From positions 7,696,917-7,760,916 of the forward strand of contig JAJEKV010000041.1 of assembly GCA_021234155.1 (NCBI GenBank): a stretch of 64,000 bases of DNA, given 5' to 3'. Position numbers and translations under genes: made by a program. The stretch is from Isoetes taiwanensis. Lineage: Eukaryota; Streptophyta; Lycopodiopsida; Isoetales; Isoetaceae. Shown here one piece after another: positions 20,239-32,744 of this stretch. The notes beneath the pieces are model-generated. The model ran no database searches, was not told where the DNA came from, and saw nothing but the letters and a program-made list of their open reading frames with translations. Each line of letters opens with the position of its first letter. Position 1 is the stretch's first letter.

Positions 20239-21154
20239 TGTTGACCCTAAACCTGGCTTAAAGGTCAACCACAAGGAACCAATTCAAGTTTTCACTCAAA
20301 TTGGGGTTAGAACCTCCAGATCACTTGAGGTGATCAGTCTATGCAAGGAAATCCCAAAAACAAGTTCAAAAAGTTCGAGTTCTATACCTTTCCCATTTCC
20401 AAAAAATAGTACCTTTGCCAAAACAAATGTGGTGTCGAGATGCAGATCGATTTTCTAAGTCAGATGCAATAGACTTGGTCAAAAAAATGGTAACTAACCA
20501 ACAGTAAAACCTCTGACCAAGTCAGAGACTTAATCTGTGAGTTATTCGAGCTCAAAGTGGGGTCAAATTTTGGTCAATAGAGGTCAAATGTAGAAAACAA
20601 AGGATCGAAATTGAGATTTGGAGTTGCCAATCATCTTTTGAGAAATTCCAAAGTAGATAGGTTGCAATGATGCTAGGGAAGAGGGGCAATCAATCAAATC
20701 TTCATTTGGATGTGTAAAAAAAGTATTTTTGTGGCTAGATTTGGCAAAATACTGATCAAAACCTGCCCAAACCCGAGAGCAACTTTTTGAATTTGAGCTA
20801 TACTTGGTATTTTTGAATGATTCCAACTCCTTTGGACTGCAATGGGCTCTAAGGAGAGATGGCAAGTGGTCCAAAGGAATAGAAATACACACTAGAATTT
20901 TCGTAGAATATTTTGTAGCAAAAATTGTAGAATAATATATCGAGATGGATTTGACAACTTGGCAATCGATTTGAATTGATATGGAGCTAAATATATCATG
21001 ATAATGTAATATAAGGATGCTTCATAGCTTTAAATCACAGGAAAATAATCTTCTCAAGTCAATAAATAATTTTTGAAGGTAATGTCAACCAAATCTTGTG
21101 GATCCAGTTGAGGAGAGCTCAAGAACTTCAAGGATCGTCCAGATCTTGCTCAGC
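20239..21154 (-). repeat. Solo LTR of family A, truncated by the copy 1/2 junction
   Basis: It starts TGTTGACCC directly after GTACC (20234-20238), one half of the 5-bp target duplication. After 916 bp it ends at the tandem junction. The whole LTR survives only after copy 4. Confidence 0.88.
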
Positions 21155-22856
21155 CTTCTCCGATGTGGCAGGCAACCAAAGGTAAAGTCTGCAGTGTTTT
21201 TCTCTTTCTTTTTTTTTTAACAATTGAGCTTCATTTTGTCTAAGAAGCTGTTCGGTTTGGCTTTCATGTTGCAGCTACATTGGAAATCAATGAGATATTT
21301 TGGTAGGCACAATTAGCTCGTCCAACTATCACGCACTTGCAGCTAAGTGCATCTACATTGTCATAAAGATCCCATGAATGACGGCTTTCAATTCGAAATA
21401 GTATTATCAATTTTTCAACATTGAACTAATACGATCATATAAAGCGTGATGCATGCATGAAGCACCAAGCCATAAATTTTACTAATCAGCAAGGGTTTGT
21501 TATTCCGTTGTTAGGACATTGTATAGATGTGGTGTCTCCTTGATAATAGCCATGCACATTTCGTATCATGCAGATTCGAGATTTTAAGGGATTTTAAGAA
21601 ACTAAGCCTGGTCACTTAGCGACTTCTTATTGCCTTTCTTCACTATTTTAACATATTTATATCAGAATTAAAAACCGGTTTTGCATTACAAGCTTCTATT
21701 ATTAGTATTGGGCAAAACATTTAGGTCCCATCAAGATTTTTTTTACGGGTGCTAGTCGGATATCTTATGTTTAGAGCGAGAACTTTAATAGAAAGGCATA
21801 AGAAAACAATGGCCCGAAGATTTGCTAAGAATTGCACGTCTAGATTTTTATATCTAATGAAACATGAGAAAATATAGTCCTCATGAGTTGAACTTGAGCA
21901 AGAAACTAGAAAAGTAGCAAGAAAGTAAAAACGTTTTGCTTTGCATCCAAGTGGAATTCATTAAATCTGCACAAAGAAAAGCAAAGAACAACATTGTTCA
22001 AAAGAAAGATTTGAAGCATGTAATCTGTCTAGAACAAAAACAACTCAACACAACATAGATGTTGGCGCTATCATCGCACCCAACACTCTAAAAACATAAC
22101 ACTACATGACAATAAGGGATAACACTACACGACAATAAGGGTGTTGGTGTCATCATCTCACCAGCATCCTAAAGCATACCAGCTTCAAACACAAGTAAAA
22201 AAATTAAGTTTGCTTAGCTGAAACGAAACAGTTTATGTACCTGACCCAGCTGGCAGCTAAAATACGCAAAATACTAATTTACGGTCTGTGAATGTTACAC
22301 GAGTATTAAATTTATGCATGTTGTGTCTTATTGTAATATCCATGACAGGAAGCCGCGATATATTCATTATAGGAAGCAAACCTTATTTCTTAAATGCATA
22401 CAAGACTCAATAAAAATGGTATAGTTAGAGAAGCTAAAACTTGATGCGACATGTCACTAATAACTTGGTGAAAGTAAAATGTTGGCTACAATGTCAAATC
22501 AATATAGTCCTAATAGCAAACCAAAGGAACAAATATGAAACCAAGTGATATCCATAATGGCATGTCTCAATTTACATGGTAGCAAGCCTAACGCTATGTT
22601 AAATGAACCGACAAGAAATCTTCAAGGAGTTCTCTCATGTCTATGCTGACAAAACATGTATTTCCATTATCTGCTCTATTAGACTTGTCCTTATGCTTTT
22701 GCAATACTTGTTCCATGCCGAGCACCAAAGATTTCTTCAAGCCAATTTTCGTAAAGTCATGGTATCAAATATTCTATTGTCTAGAAGTAGCAATTTGAAT
22801 TGATTGTCAAAACATGACTTTGAACTATGATTTAAGCCACTTCACCCTCCGCCATG
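21155..22856. pseudogene. Terminal exon and 3' flank of the unknown gene, copy 2
   Basis: It carries the last bases of the penultimate exon (to 21181), the intron, the terminal exon LHWKSMRYFG and the non-coding flank. There is no promoter or upstream exon, so it cannot be an independent gene. Confidence 0.7.
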
Positions 22857-22869
22857 GAGGGCAACCCTC

Positions 22870-24525
22870 TCGGCGCTAAAGACCTTGTTTATTATAACTG
22901 CATTTTCAGCTTCGTATCTGTTCTTCCAACTGCATCAATCTCACACATCTTTCTTTTAGTGCATCATCCATTTCTAAATTTATTTGGTATGCCAATCTAA
23001 GTGATGGAAGCTCAAGCTCAATTGGCACCACAGATTCTATGCCATAAACCAGACTGAAAGGTGTGTGTTTGGTGGAAGCTTTAATGGTGGTCCTATATGC
23101 CCATAATGCATCGGGAAGCTTCAAATGCCAATCTCTTTTGGAAATGCTGATTGTTTTTAAGAATTGACTTCAAGACCTTATTGGTTGACTCAGCTTGACC
23201 ATTACCTTGAGGGTAGTATGCTGAGCTTTTGGTGTGTTTGACTTTTAGAGTGGCTAGCAACAAGGAAATTGTTTGGCTCTTGAACTGACTTCCCCTATCA
23301 GAAATAATTTTAAAAGGGATTCCAAATCGAGCACAGATGTGCTCATGAAGAAATCTTGAAGTGGTGTAGGCATTTGCTTCTCTAAGAGGAACTGCTTCAG
23401 CCCATTTGGTAAAATAATCTGTGGTCACAAGTATAAATTGATGCCGAAATGAGGAGGATGGATCTATTGGACCTATGAAATCAAGTCCCCATGTTTGGAA
23501 TGGCCGTGGAGAAGTTATGGCGTTGAGAGGAACTGGTTGTAATGTCCTTTTGCCAAAGATTTGGCATTTATGACAACACTTTATAACATTATAGCAATCT
23601 TTAAAAAGGGTAGGCCAAAGTATCCAGACCTTAAAAAATTTTTGGCAGTTGTATCAGCAGCAAAGTGTCCACCACAAATGCCTTCACGACAAGCCTCAAT
23701 GATCATTTTGGCTTCTTCAGATCCACACATCTCAAAGAACACTCCTTCCTTGTCAACTTTGCACAATACTTCTCCAATCAATCTAAACTTTTGCATTTCT
23801 CTTTGAACCTTCTTTCCCGGGTTGCTACTCAAGTCTTTTGGCAACTCATTGTTCTCCAAATAATTCCCCGATATCAAATTGCCACCCAAGTCTTTTTGCA
23901 TGAAAGGCAACCAAGTTAGTAACACAATCAACATCATTTAATCCTTCTTGGTCCTCATGCTCAAACAAAGCATAAAGCAAATAGGAACTAGGATTCTCGA
24001 CTAAGTTCACCACCTTGACAGTAATATTGTAAGCTTGAATTTTACAAGCCCATCTATATAACTTGGCCTTAGGCTGTTTTTTTTTGCAAACAAGAGAGAT
24101 AAAGGATTTTGCCTCATGTAGACTTGAGTATGGTTGTTTCGCAAAAGATGATCTTGTTTATCTATTAGAAACATTAATGCAACCGCACTCTCCTCGAGCC
24201 TAGGGTATCTTAATTGGTGTCGGACCACATCTTTGGTCGGGCAAAAAGAAATAACATGGTCTTCTTGAAGAAAAGCCACACCAATTGCCTTTTGGTGACA
24301 AAGAATGTAGGCTTTAAAAGGTTTTTCTAGGTCCGGAGGTTTTCAACGTAATAGAATGACAGATAGCATTGATAATTTTATCAAAGGATTCTTGGCATAC
24401 TTCATTCCAATCAATCAAAATGTGCTTGCTCTCATTCTTAGAGAATTTTTCAACCTTTATGAGGTTAGAAATTGGATTTATGGTGTGTGAGAAATGAGGA
24501 ACATACATTCTCAAAAGCTAGTCAT
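22870..24525 (-). pseudogene. Element B polyprotein fragment, copy 2
   Basis: Same content as copy 1, with more frame breaks. The T run near 23152 is shorter by two bases than in the others and shifts the frame after VLKSIL. The HVISFCPTKDVVRHQLRYPR segment near 24230 replaces HVISFASKMWSDTELRYPR, through clustered small changes. Confidence 0.85.
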
Positions 24526-26473
24526 TGTTGACCCTAAACCTGGCTTAAAGGTCAACCACAAGGAACCAACTTGGGTTTACACCCAAATTGGGGTTAGAAC
24601 CTCCAGATCACTTAAGGTGATCAATCTATGCAATGTAGATCCAAAGAGAAGTCCAAAAACTCAAATTTCATACCTTTCCCATTTCTAGGAAATGGGACCT
24701 TGACTCAAATGGTTGTGGTGACAAGAAGTGGGTTGATTTCTCGGGTCAACCACTTCAGACTTGCTCAAAAAAAGTTGTAGGAGTTCAGTGATGAAGTTTT
24801 CGACCAAGTCGGACTATGGATTTGAGAGATATTCAATCTCAAAGTGGGGTCAAAATTTGGTCAATAGAGGTCAACTATGGAAAACAAAGGATCAGAAAAT
24901 AAGATTTGGAGTTGCAGAGCATATTTTTGGGAATTTCAAAAGCATATGTGCTCGATAGTGATGAGGGAGAGGGGCATGAAGTCAAATTTCCATTTGAAAC
25001 TGCAGAAGCATTTTTGTGGCTGGATTTGGCAAAATACAAGAAAAAAAATGATCGTAACCAATGCTAATTTTTCTAACTTGAACTAGAAGTGGTATTTTTG
25101 ATGTTTTCAAAGCCCTTAGCTCACAAAGTGGCTCTAAGGATAGATGGCAAGTATGCCAATAGTGCTTTGGAACACTCAGGATTTTTTCAGAAAATATTTT
25201 GAGTCAAAAATTGCTAAGCAATGTATCGAGAAGGGTTTGACAACTTGGCAGCCGATTTATATTGATATGAAGGTACATACATCATAATAACAATGGATAA
25301 TGATAATTCAAAGTTTCAGATACTGGAAAATAATCATCATAAGTCATAAGATAATTTTTGAAAGTAATATCAACTAGATCTTTGCAAATCCAGTCGAGGA
25401 GTGCTCAGGGACTTCAAGAATCTTTCAGGTCATGCTCAGCATTGATCAATGTCGGATTTGAGTACGTCTGGGCCTTCAAAAATGTTGTGATTGTATTTCC
25501 CCTGTATATAGTTTCAAATTTCGATCCCAGTGATTTTAGGTAATAAATTTAGGCTTAATCTGTTGCTTAGGTTCCGGAATCCAAAAATAGAGTGGTTTCA
25601 GAGAGAATGGAGCGCGGGAAGGCATGATTCGAGCCAGCTTTCTAATTTTAGGGTTCTTCAGCAGTATTTTTGAGAATTTCGCGCGATATGGTTCCGTATT
25701 TTCGGAAGAATATGCCTCGAATATGCTGTATTTTACCATTTAAGAATCTTGTCCAATGGTTTAGAGGTATTTGCCCAAGGAATATTTAGAGATAATCCAA
25801 TTTTTTCAACCATAAGAAGGATTCTCCACACGTACAAAGGATAGGGAATCTTTTGGGCATCTTTTGGCAAGGCTCAGAATATACCACTAAGAATATGATG
25901 GAATAGGAATGAAGGCAAAAGAAATTATGAGGGACCATTAGGGGGGCAAAGGAAATAATAAAGAAAAGGGGATGATATTTTTGAAACAAAGGCTTAAGTA
26001 GTTTTTTGAATAGACAAGATGATGGCACATTGAAGGAAATGGTAAGGAATTTGAGCAAGATGGCAATTATGGCAAAGTAAGCATGGCAAAGGAATGAACA
26101 ATGGGTATGAAAACAATGTTGAGCCAAAAGTGCAAAAATGAGGGTAGTGGGGTGAAGCAAAAGAAAAAAATTAGAAACTATACACCATGGGGTCTTCCAA
26201 ACTCTTAGCTTCCAATCTTCAAAATATGTCTTCCAAACTTCATAACCCAGATTCTTCTAGAGCATATTCTCAACTAAGCATTTGATCTCAAATAAAATAC
26301 CTCTTGTGGACTTTTGGCTTGAGCACTTGTTGACCTAGAAGGTAAGCACCTTTTGACCTTCACACCAATGTTGACTACCAAGCTCTTCCAATCTTTGACC
26401 TAGTCTTCAGAAATGACTTAACCTAACTTGAATGCATAGAACACAATTAGCATGTTGCCCTTTGGGGGCAACA
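24526..26473 (-). repeat. Family A LTR, copy 2
   Basis: Runs TGTTGACCC to GGGGGCAACA, 1948 bp. Same position and neighbours as in copy 1. Confidence 0.87.
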
Positions 26474-27928
26474 TCTCGCCAAAACAAAAGAATGGCTGGT
26501 CCCCTCAGCCATAGAGGGTCTTCAACTTTGTACCAAGGTGCCTGAGTGAGAATCATGGTAGAGAGAGGGTGTAATGTACAAGTGTTGACGGAATAAGAGT
26601 GAATATGGTGGTGGGAGGATGTGAGTGGAATATGATGAGTGAAAAAAGAATGAGAATGAGTATGAATATGATAGGATGATGATGGGGATGGGGTGTATGA
26701 GGGTGAGGTAAATGTGCAAGTGTTGAGGTCTCGCCAAAACAAAAGAATGTGTGCCTCCTTGAACCTTTAAAGAGCAACTCTGCTATGATGGTGAAGCTGA
26801 ATTGTAGAGTGCTTTCTTTTGGGAATGAAAAACAAGAATAAGGAGTTTAAATGGATGGCAAGACTACTTATGGCAGATGAATGAAAATGGAAAAAGGATG
26901 CACTGTCATGGAATAGAATAGAAACACACAAACTAGTTAGTCTCAAAACCTTGCAACTCTGCTATGGTGGTGAAGCTGATTTGCAGAGTGCTTTTATGGG
27001 AATGAAAACATGAGTAAGAAGTCTAAATGAGTAGCAGGACCACTTATGGCAGGTGAATAAAGATGGAAAAAAGGATGCTCCTGCATATGGCACTTGGTAA
27101 AGCATTAGTAATCACTCTTTTTTTTTCTTGAGTCAGTCAGCCCAACCTATAATCATAAAATTAACTTATCAAAGTAATATGCTCAAAAATTAAATAGATC
27201 TAACTATTCTAAACCTACCATAGATCTTTAAACTCTCTAATGCAAAAAGAAGGACAAGCAAGCATGCTGGTCCCAATACCTTTTCAAATGCAGGATATTG
27301 ATAGGATTTGGTAACAACATTCCTGAGGCAACCTCTTGTAGCCAATATGAATTAGTACCTGCAGATTCCAGCACCACAAAGGGTCCTTCCCAAATATTAT
27401 CAAACTTGCTAACCGAGTCTTCTTTTGATTTATTCCACTTAAGGACAAGCTCCCCCTTCCTAAAAGTGCCCAGTAGATTATATGTGCCTTTGAATGCAGC
27501 CAGATCTTTGGCCTTTTTCAGCAAATTAGTATTCTCAGCTTCCATTCTATATTCATCTAGGTGCAGCAAGGCATCCAATCTTTCTTGCAAGGCATGTTCA
27601 AAAGGTAAGCATAGTTTATGAGCCAATCTCAGGGAAGGCAACTCGAGTTCCACTGGTAAAACTGCCTCTATGCCATAAACCAAATTGAAAGGTGTATGAT
27701 TTGTAGCTGTTTTGATGGTAACTCTATAAGCCCAAAGTGCATCCACTATTTTAACATGCCAATCCCTCTTGTTGACCTCAACCGCCTTCTCTCGCAAAAT
27801 ATTTTTCAACACTTTGTTAGTGGCTTCACTTGTCCATTACCCCTGGGGATAGTATGAGGAGCTTTTGGTATGCTTGACCTTCAAAATGTCCAACAGGTTA
27901 GTAATAACTTCATTAACAAAAGGTGTAC
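26474..27928 (-). pseudogene. Family A' integrase end and 3' untranslated region, copy 2
   Basis: Integrase from about 27928 to the stop at 27237. Compared with the other copies it has an inserted residue (ILREKAVEV for ILQKTVEV), a small deletion near 27829 (GGCTTCACTTG for GGCTTCAGCTTG) and altered residues around KGTYNLLGTF. The target-duplication copy is altered to GTACT. Confidence 0.85.
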
Positions 27929-28842
27929 TGCTTGACCCTAAACCTGGCTTAAAGGTCAACCACAAGGAACCAATTCAAGTTTTCACTCAAATTGGGGTTA
28001 GAACCTCCAGATCACTTGAGGTGATCAGTCTATGCAAGGAAATCCCAAAACAAGTTCAAAAAGTTCGAGTTCTATACCTTTCCCATTTCCAAAAAATAGT
28101 ACCTTTGCCAAAACAAATGTGGTGTCGAGATGCAGATCGATTTTCTAAGTCGATGCAATAGACTTGGTCAAAAAAAATGGTAATTAACCAACAAGAAAAA
28201 CCTCCGACCAAGTCGGAGACTTAATCTGTGAGTTATTCGAGCTCAAAGTGGGGTCAAATTTTGGTCAATAGAGGTCAAATGTAGAAAACAAAGGATCAGA
28301 AATTGAGATTTGAGTTGCCAATCATCTTTTGAGAAATTCCAAAGTAGATAGGTTGCAATGATGCTAGGGAAGAGGGGCAATCAATCAAATCTTCATTTGA
28401 TGTGTAAAAGTATTTTTGTGGCTAGATTTGGCAAAATACATCAAAAACTGGCCCAAACCCGAGAGCAACTTTTTTGAATTTGAGCTATACTTTGGTATTT
28501 TTGAATGATTCCAACTCCTTTGGACTGCATGTGCTCTAAGGAGAGATGGCAAGTGGTCCAAAGGAATAGAAATACACACTAGAATTTTCTCAGAGAATAT
28601 TTTGTAGCAAAAATTGTAGAATAATATATCGAGATGGATTTGACAACTTGGCAATCGATTTGAATTGATATGGAGGTAAATATATCATGATAACAGAATA
28701 TAAGGATGCTTCATAGCTTTAAATCACGGAAAATAATCTTCTCAAGTCAATAAATAATTTTTGAAGGTAATGTCAACCAAATCTTGTGGATCCAGTTGAG
28801 GAGAGCTCAAGAACTTCAAGGATCGTCCAGATCTTGCTCAGC
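27929..28842 (-). repeat. Solo LTR of family A, truncated by the copy 2/3 junction
   Basis: It begins GCTTGACCCTAAACC (altered from TGTTGACCC) and ends at the junction GCTCAGC/CTTCTCC. Confidence 0.85.
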
Positions 28843-29752
28843 CTTCTCCGATGTGGCAGGCAACCAAAGGTAAAGTCTCCGCAGTTTTTTTTTTTTTTTT
28901 TTTTTTTTTAACAATTGAGCTTCATTTTGTCTAAGAAGTCGTTCGGTTTGGCTTTCATGTTGCAGCTACATTGGAAATCAATGAGATATTTTGGTAGGCA
29001 CAATTAGCTCGTCCAACTATCACGCGACTTGCAGCCTAAGTGCATCTACATTGTCATAAAGATCCCATGAATGACGGCTTTCAATTCGAAATAGTATTAT
29101 CAATTTTTCAACATTGAACTAATACGATCATATAAAGCGTGATGCATGCATGAAGCACCAAGCCATAAATTTTACTAATCAGCAAGGGTTTGTTATTCCG
29201 TTGTTAGGACATTGTATAGATGTGGTGTCTCCTTGATAATAGCCATGCACATTTCAGATCATGCAGATTCGAGATTTTAAGGGATTTTAAGAAACTAAGC
29301 CCGGTCACTTAGCGACTTCTTATTGCCTTTCTTCACTATTTTAACATATTTATATCAGAATTAAAACCGGTTTTGCATTACAAGCTTCTATTATTAGTAT
29401 TGGGCAAAACATTTAGGTCCCATCAAGATTTTTTTTTTACGGGTGCTAGTCGGATATCTTATGTTTAGAGCGAGAACTTTAATAGAAAGGCATAAGAAAA
29501 CAATGGCCCCAAGATTTGCTAAGAATTGCACGCCTAGATTTTTATATCTAATGAAACATGAGAAAATATAGTCCTCATGAGTTGAACTTGAGCAAGAAAC
29601 TAGAAAAGTAGCAAGAAAGTAAAAACGTTTTGCTTTGCATCCAAGTGGAATTCATTAAATCTGCACAAAGAAAAGCAAAGAACAACATTGTTCAAAAGAA
29701 AGATTTGAAGCATGTAATCTGTCTAGAACAAAAACAACTCAACACAACATAG
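28843..29752. pseudogene. Terminal exon and 3' flank of the unknown gene, copy 3 (left part)
   Basis: Same content as in copy 2, interrupted at CAACATAG (29745-29752) by the 2.17-kb element. The flank resumes at 31927. Confidence 0.7.
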
Positions 29753-31926
29753 AGGAACAAAATATTTTTACCCCGGTTATTGTGATTCCATCGCAAAAAA
29801 TTCCATCCCGCGGAATCACCAGCCGAAGACCCCGTTATCCGTACTTCGAGCCCCGTTATCCAGACCGATTGTGGTCGCTTGTGTCATTTATACCTTCCGG
29901 CGGAATCACAACTTTGGTATTCCGCCAGATGGAATTACCAATTTACGATTCTTCGAGATGGAATCACCGCTCATGTATTCCACCAAACAGAATCACAACC
30001 GTATTATTTATTCCGCGAGACGGAATCACAATCATGTTATTCCGCCAGACGGAATCACAACCATGCTATTCTGCCAGATGGAATCACGAACGTCTGATTC
30101 CGTGAGATGGAATCACCACTTACGTATCCCGCCAGACAGAATCACAACATTGCTATTCCGCCAGATGGAATCACAACCATGCGATTCTGCCCGGTGGAAT
30201 CACAACCATGCGATTCTGCCCGGTGGAATCACTCCTCCGTGATTCATGGAATCACTCCTCCGTTAAGCGAAGCCTATGTTTACTTGAAGATCATGAATGG
30301 AATTAACACTGAACCATTGGAAATACACAAGCTCGGCCACTCCATTTTGTCTGTGTTGTGTATGTCCAGTGTTATGCTCTAAACACTGGTTGGGGATTTG
30401 AATCCTTTGTGTTCTGTTTGTCCAGTGTTATGCTCTAAACTGCCTGGAATTTTTCTGCTTGGGGATTTGAACCCCTTGCCAATATCGGCAATGCCCTTTC
30501 TATGTGAGGCCTGCCCTTTGAGTCCAACATGAGAAAAAACAAAAAAAATCCAGGTCTGGAACATCTGCTTCTCGGTTGGGGTTGTTTCTGTGTTGTTTGA
30601 TTGGCTTTAAACGGAAAAAAAAACAGGGTCGAATGGGCATATTGTTCTGGAGGTGGGCTATGGCGCAGGGATGTTGCAGAGGTGTTTCGGCAGGGAGGTA
30701 ATCTGGCTTAGGGCTTCTGCTTTAAGAAAACATGGTCTACTATCGGATCATTGAAGCTTAAGGCCTCTGTTGCTTAAGGATCCGCCGGATTTGAAGCTGA
30801 AGGCCGGATCTTTGAAGCTTAAGGCCGCATTTGAAGCTGAAGGACGAATTTAAAGAGGATATCACATGGCATCATCAGATTAAACCTCAAATAAGAATGG
30901 ATACTCATCTTTTGTTTTCTTGATCGCCAAAGCCATACTATATGGCTGTCCCCGCTTTTGCACAAGATATCAATGCCTAGTCGCCCATATCCTGCTCTGG
31001 TCATTGTTCTGGCACAGATGTCGTCCGGAAATCACAGATCAGACAAGCAGAAGACCTCTGCAAGCTTCCCCAGCATTGAATCCGGCTCCATCAAATCGGC
31101 CCTTGGCTGAAACCTTCTAGATCCGGCCTGTAGGAACTCGAAGAAGACTGTCTAAGCAGATTAAAGCTTTTATGCTGATTGCAAACCGGAAGATCATGTG
31201 CTGCTTCAACATCCTTTTCCTGCTTCTGTTTGAAAAAAAGAAGGCCGGCTATGGCCTGTGAAGATGGCCGGCTATGGCTTGTGAAGATGCGCAAAAACCC
31301 AACCTAACTCTTCCGATCCAAGGTTTTTGGATTTGATCTTCTTCCCTTTTCCCCGCTCTTGTGGGCTGCAGATCCATGTTAGGGCTTTGCCGCTTGTGGT
31401 CGTCGGTTCCTCCGTTCAATCTGCCCTGCACAGAATTTCCAAGAAACTATTCAAGAAATATCTCCTTAAGCCGTTAAAAAAAACCCAGCAGAGTATTCTT
31501 CCTTTGAGGCTCCAGCCCAGTTAGAACAATGCGAACTTCAGATCTTCTCGTGGATCCGGCCCCAGAAGGCAGCCATCGCCGGAGCAAGCGGCCATAGCCG
31601 CAAGACTACGAAACATAACCGTAACGTCAAAAAATTTGAATTTTCTTTGGAATATTTCGGATGGTGATTCCGTCGCATGGAATAACAGAGGGGTGATTCC
31701 GTCCGGTGGTATTTGGCAGATGTGATTCCGCCGGAAGGTATAAAACGGACGGCCAGGATGGATCCTACAGACGGATGGCTGGGATCCATCAGAAGGTACA
31801 CCTGACGTTGTCAGGTACGAATAACGGGGCCTTCGGAACGGACCCCGTTTCGCCGGCCTCGTGATTCTGCGGGAAAGAATATCTTGCGATGGAATCACAA
31901 TAACCGGGGTAAAAATATTTTCACGC
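29753..31926. mobile_element. 2.17-kb non-autonomous inverted-repeat DNA transposon, copy in array unit 3
   Basis: It is flanked by CAACATAG on both sides (29745-29752 and 31927-31934). Copies 1 and 2 hold a single CAACATAG, so the insertion is proven by its empty sites. Terminal inverted repeats match over 38 bp, containing AATATTTTTACCCCGG and TTATTGTGATTCCATCGC, and continue imperfectly further inward. The left subterminal part (29885-30250) has about a dozen near-palindromic units of about 29-33 bp built on ATTCCGCCAGA-GGAATCAC. The right end has three more. The middle holds short tandem repeats (CCAGTGTTATGCTCTAAAC twice; GAAGCTTAAGGCC-like words near 30750-30850). No transposase is visible. 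The 8-bp duplication would fit hAT-type elements, but the ends do not look like typical hAT ends. Confidence 0.9.
29885..30250. repeat. Near-palindromic subterminal repeats, left end of the 2.17-kb element
   Basis: About twelve units of 29-33 bp, consensus TATTCCGCCAGAYGG followed by AATCACAACCATGC. Each unit contains inverted halves ATTCCG/CGGAAT. Such repeats usually bind transposase; here this is inferred. Confidence 0.85.
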
Positions 31927-32744
31927 CAACATAGATGTTGGCGCTATCATCGCACCCAACACTCTAAAAACATAACACTACATGACAATAAGGGATAACA
32001 CTACACGACAATAAGGGTGTTGGTGTCATCATCTCACCAGCATCCTAAAGCATACCAGCTTCAAACACAAGTAAAAAAATTAAGTTTGCTTAGCTGAAAC
32101 GAAACAGTTTATGTACCTGACCCAGCTGGCAGCTAAAATACGCAAAATACTAATTTACGGTCTGTGAATGTTACACGAGTATTAAATTTATGCATGTTGT
32201 GTCTTATTGTAATATCCATGACAGGAAGCCGCGATATATTCATTATAGGAAGCAAACCTTATTTCTTAAATGCATACAAGACTCAATAAAAATGGTATAG
32301 TTAGAGAAGCTAAAACTTGATGCGACATGTCACTAATAACTTGGTGAAAGTAAAATGTTGGCTACAATGTCAAATCAATATAGTCCTAATAGCAAACCAA
32401 AGGAACAAATATGAAACCAAGTGATATCCATAATGGCATGTCTCAATTTACATGGTAGCAAGCCTAACGCTATGTTAAATGAACCGACAAGAAATCTTCA
32501 AGGAGTTCTCTCATGTCTATGCTGACAAAACATGTATTTCCATTATCTGCTCTATTAGACTTGTCCTTATGCTTTTGCAATACTTGTTCCATGTCGAGCA
32601 CCAAAGATTTCTTCAAGCCAATTTTCGTAAAGTCATGGTATCAAATATTCTATTGTCTAGAAGTAGCAATTTGAATTGATTGTCAAAACATGACTTTGAA
32701 CTATGATTTAAGCCACTTCACCCTCCGGCCATGGAGGGCAACCC
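31927..32744. other. 3' flank of the unknown gene, copy 3 (right part)
   Basis: It resumes with the second CAACATAG and continues as in the other copies to GGAGGGCAACCC at about 32744. No gene seen. Confidence 0.7.

Larger units (their letters stand above)
13463..21154. repeat. Tandem array copy 1 (7692 bp)
   Basis: The copy begins at CTTCTCCGATGTGG, inside the exon described at 13336. It ends at GATCTTGCTCAGC, inside a family A LTR, where copy 2 begins at once. Junctions of copies 1/2, 2/3 and 3/4 are identical (GCTCAGC followed by CTTCTCC). Copy 1 lacks the 2.17-kb transposon; its empty site, CAACATAG, is at 14359-14366. It has private variants, for example VGPIDPPSS in the element B integrase where the others read IGPIDPSSS. 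Confidence 0.95.
21155..28842. repeat. Tandem array copy 2 (7688 bp)
   Basis: Same limits as copy 1. The transposon site is empty (CAACATAG at 22051-22058). It shares with copy 1 a shorter GAATAT microsatellite (about 26660) and GTGCCTCCTTG, but shares IGPIDPSSS in element B with copies 3 and 4. Confidence 0.95.

Noticed and set aside
16839-21154. A complete LTR retrotransposon formed by the two LTRs at 16839 and 20239
   Set aside because: The second LTR starts inside integrase codons with its own GTACC duplication in copies 1, 3 and 4, so it is a separate insertion and not the 5' LTR of the first element.
29782-30242. Frames over the transposon's subterminal repeats (NHNHAILPDGIT-like)
   Set aside because: They are translations of a 29-33 bp non-coding tandem repeat, open in three overlapping frames.
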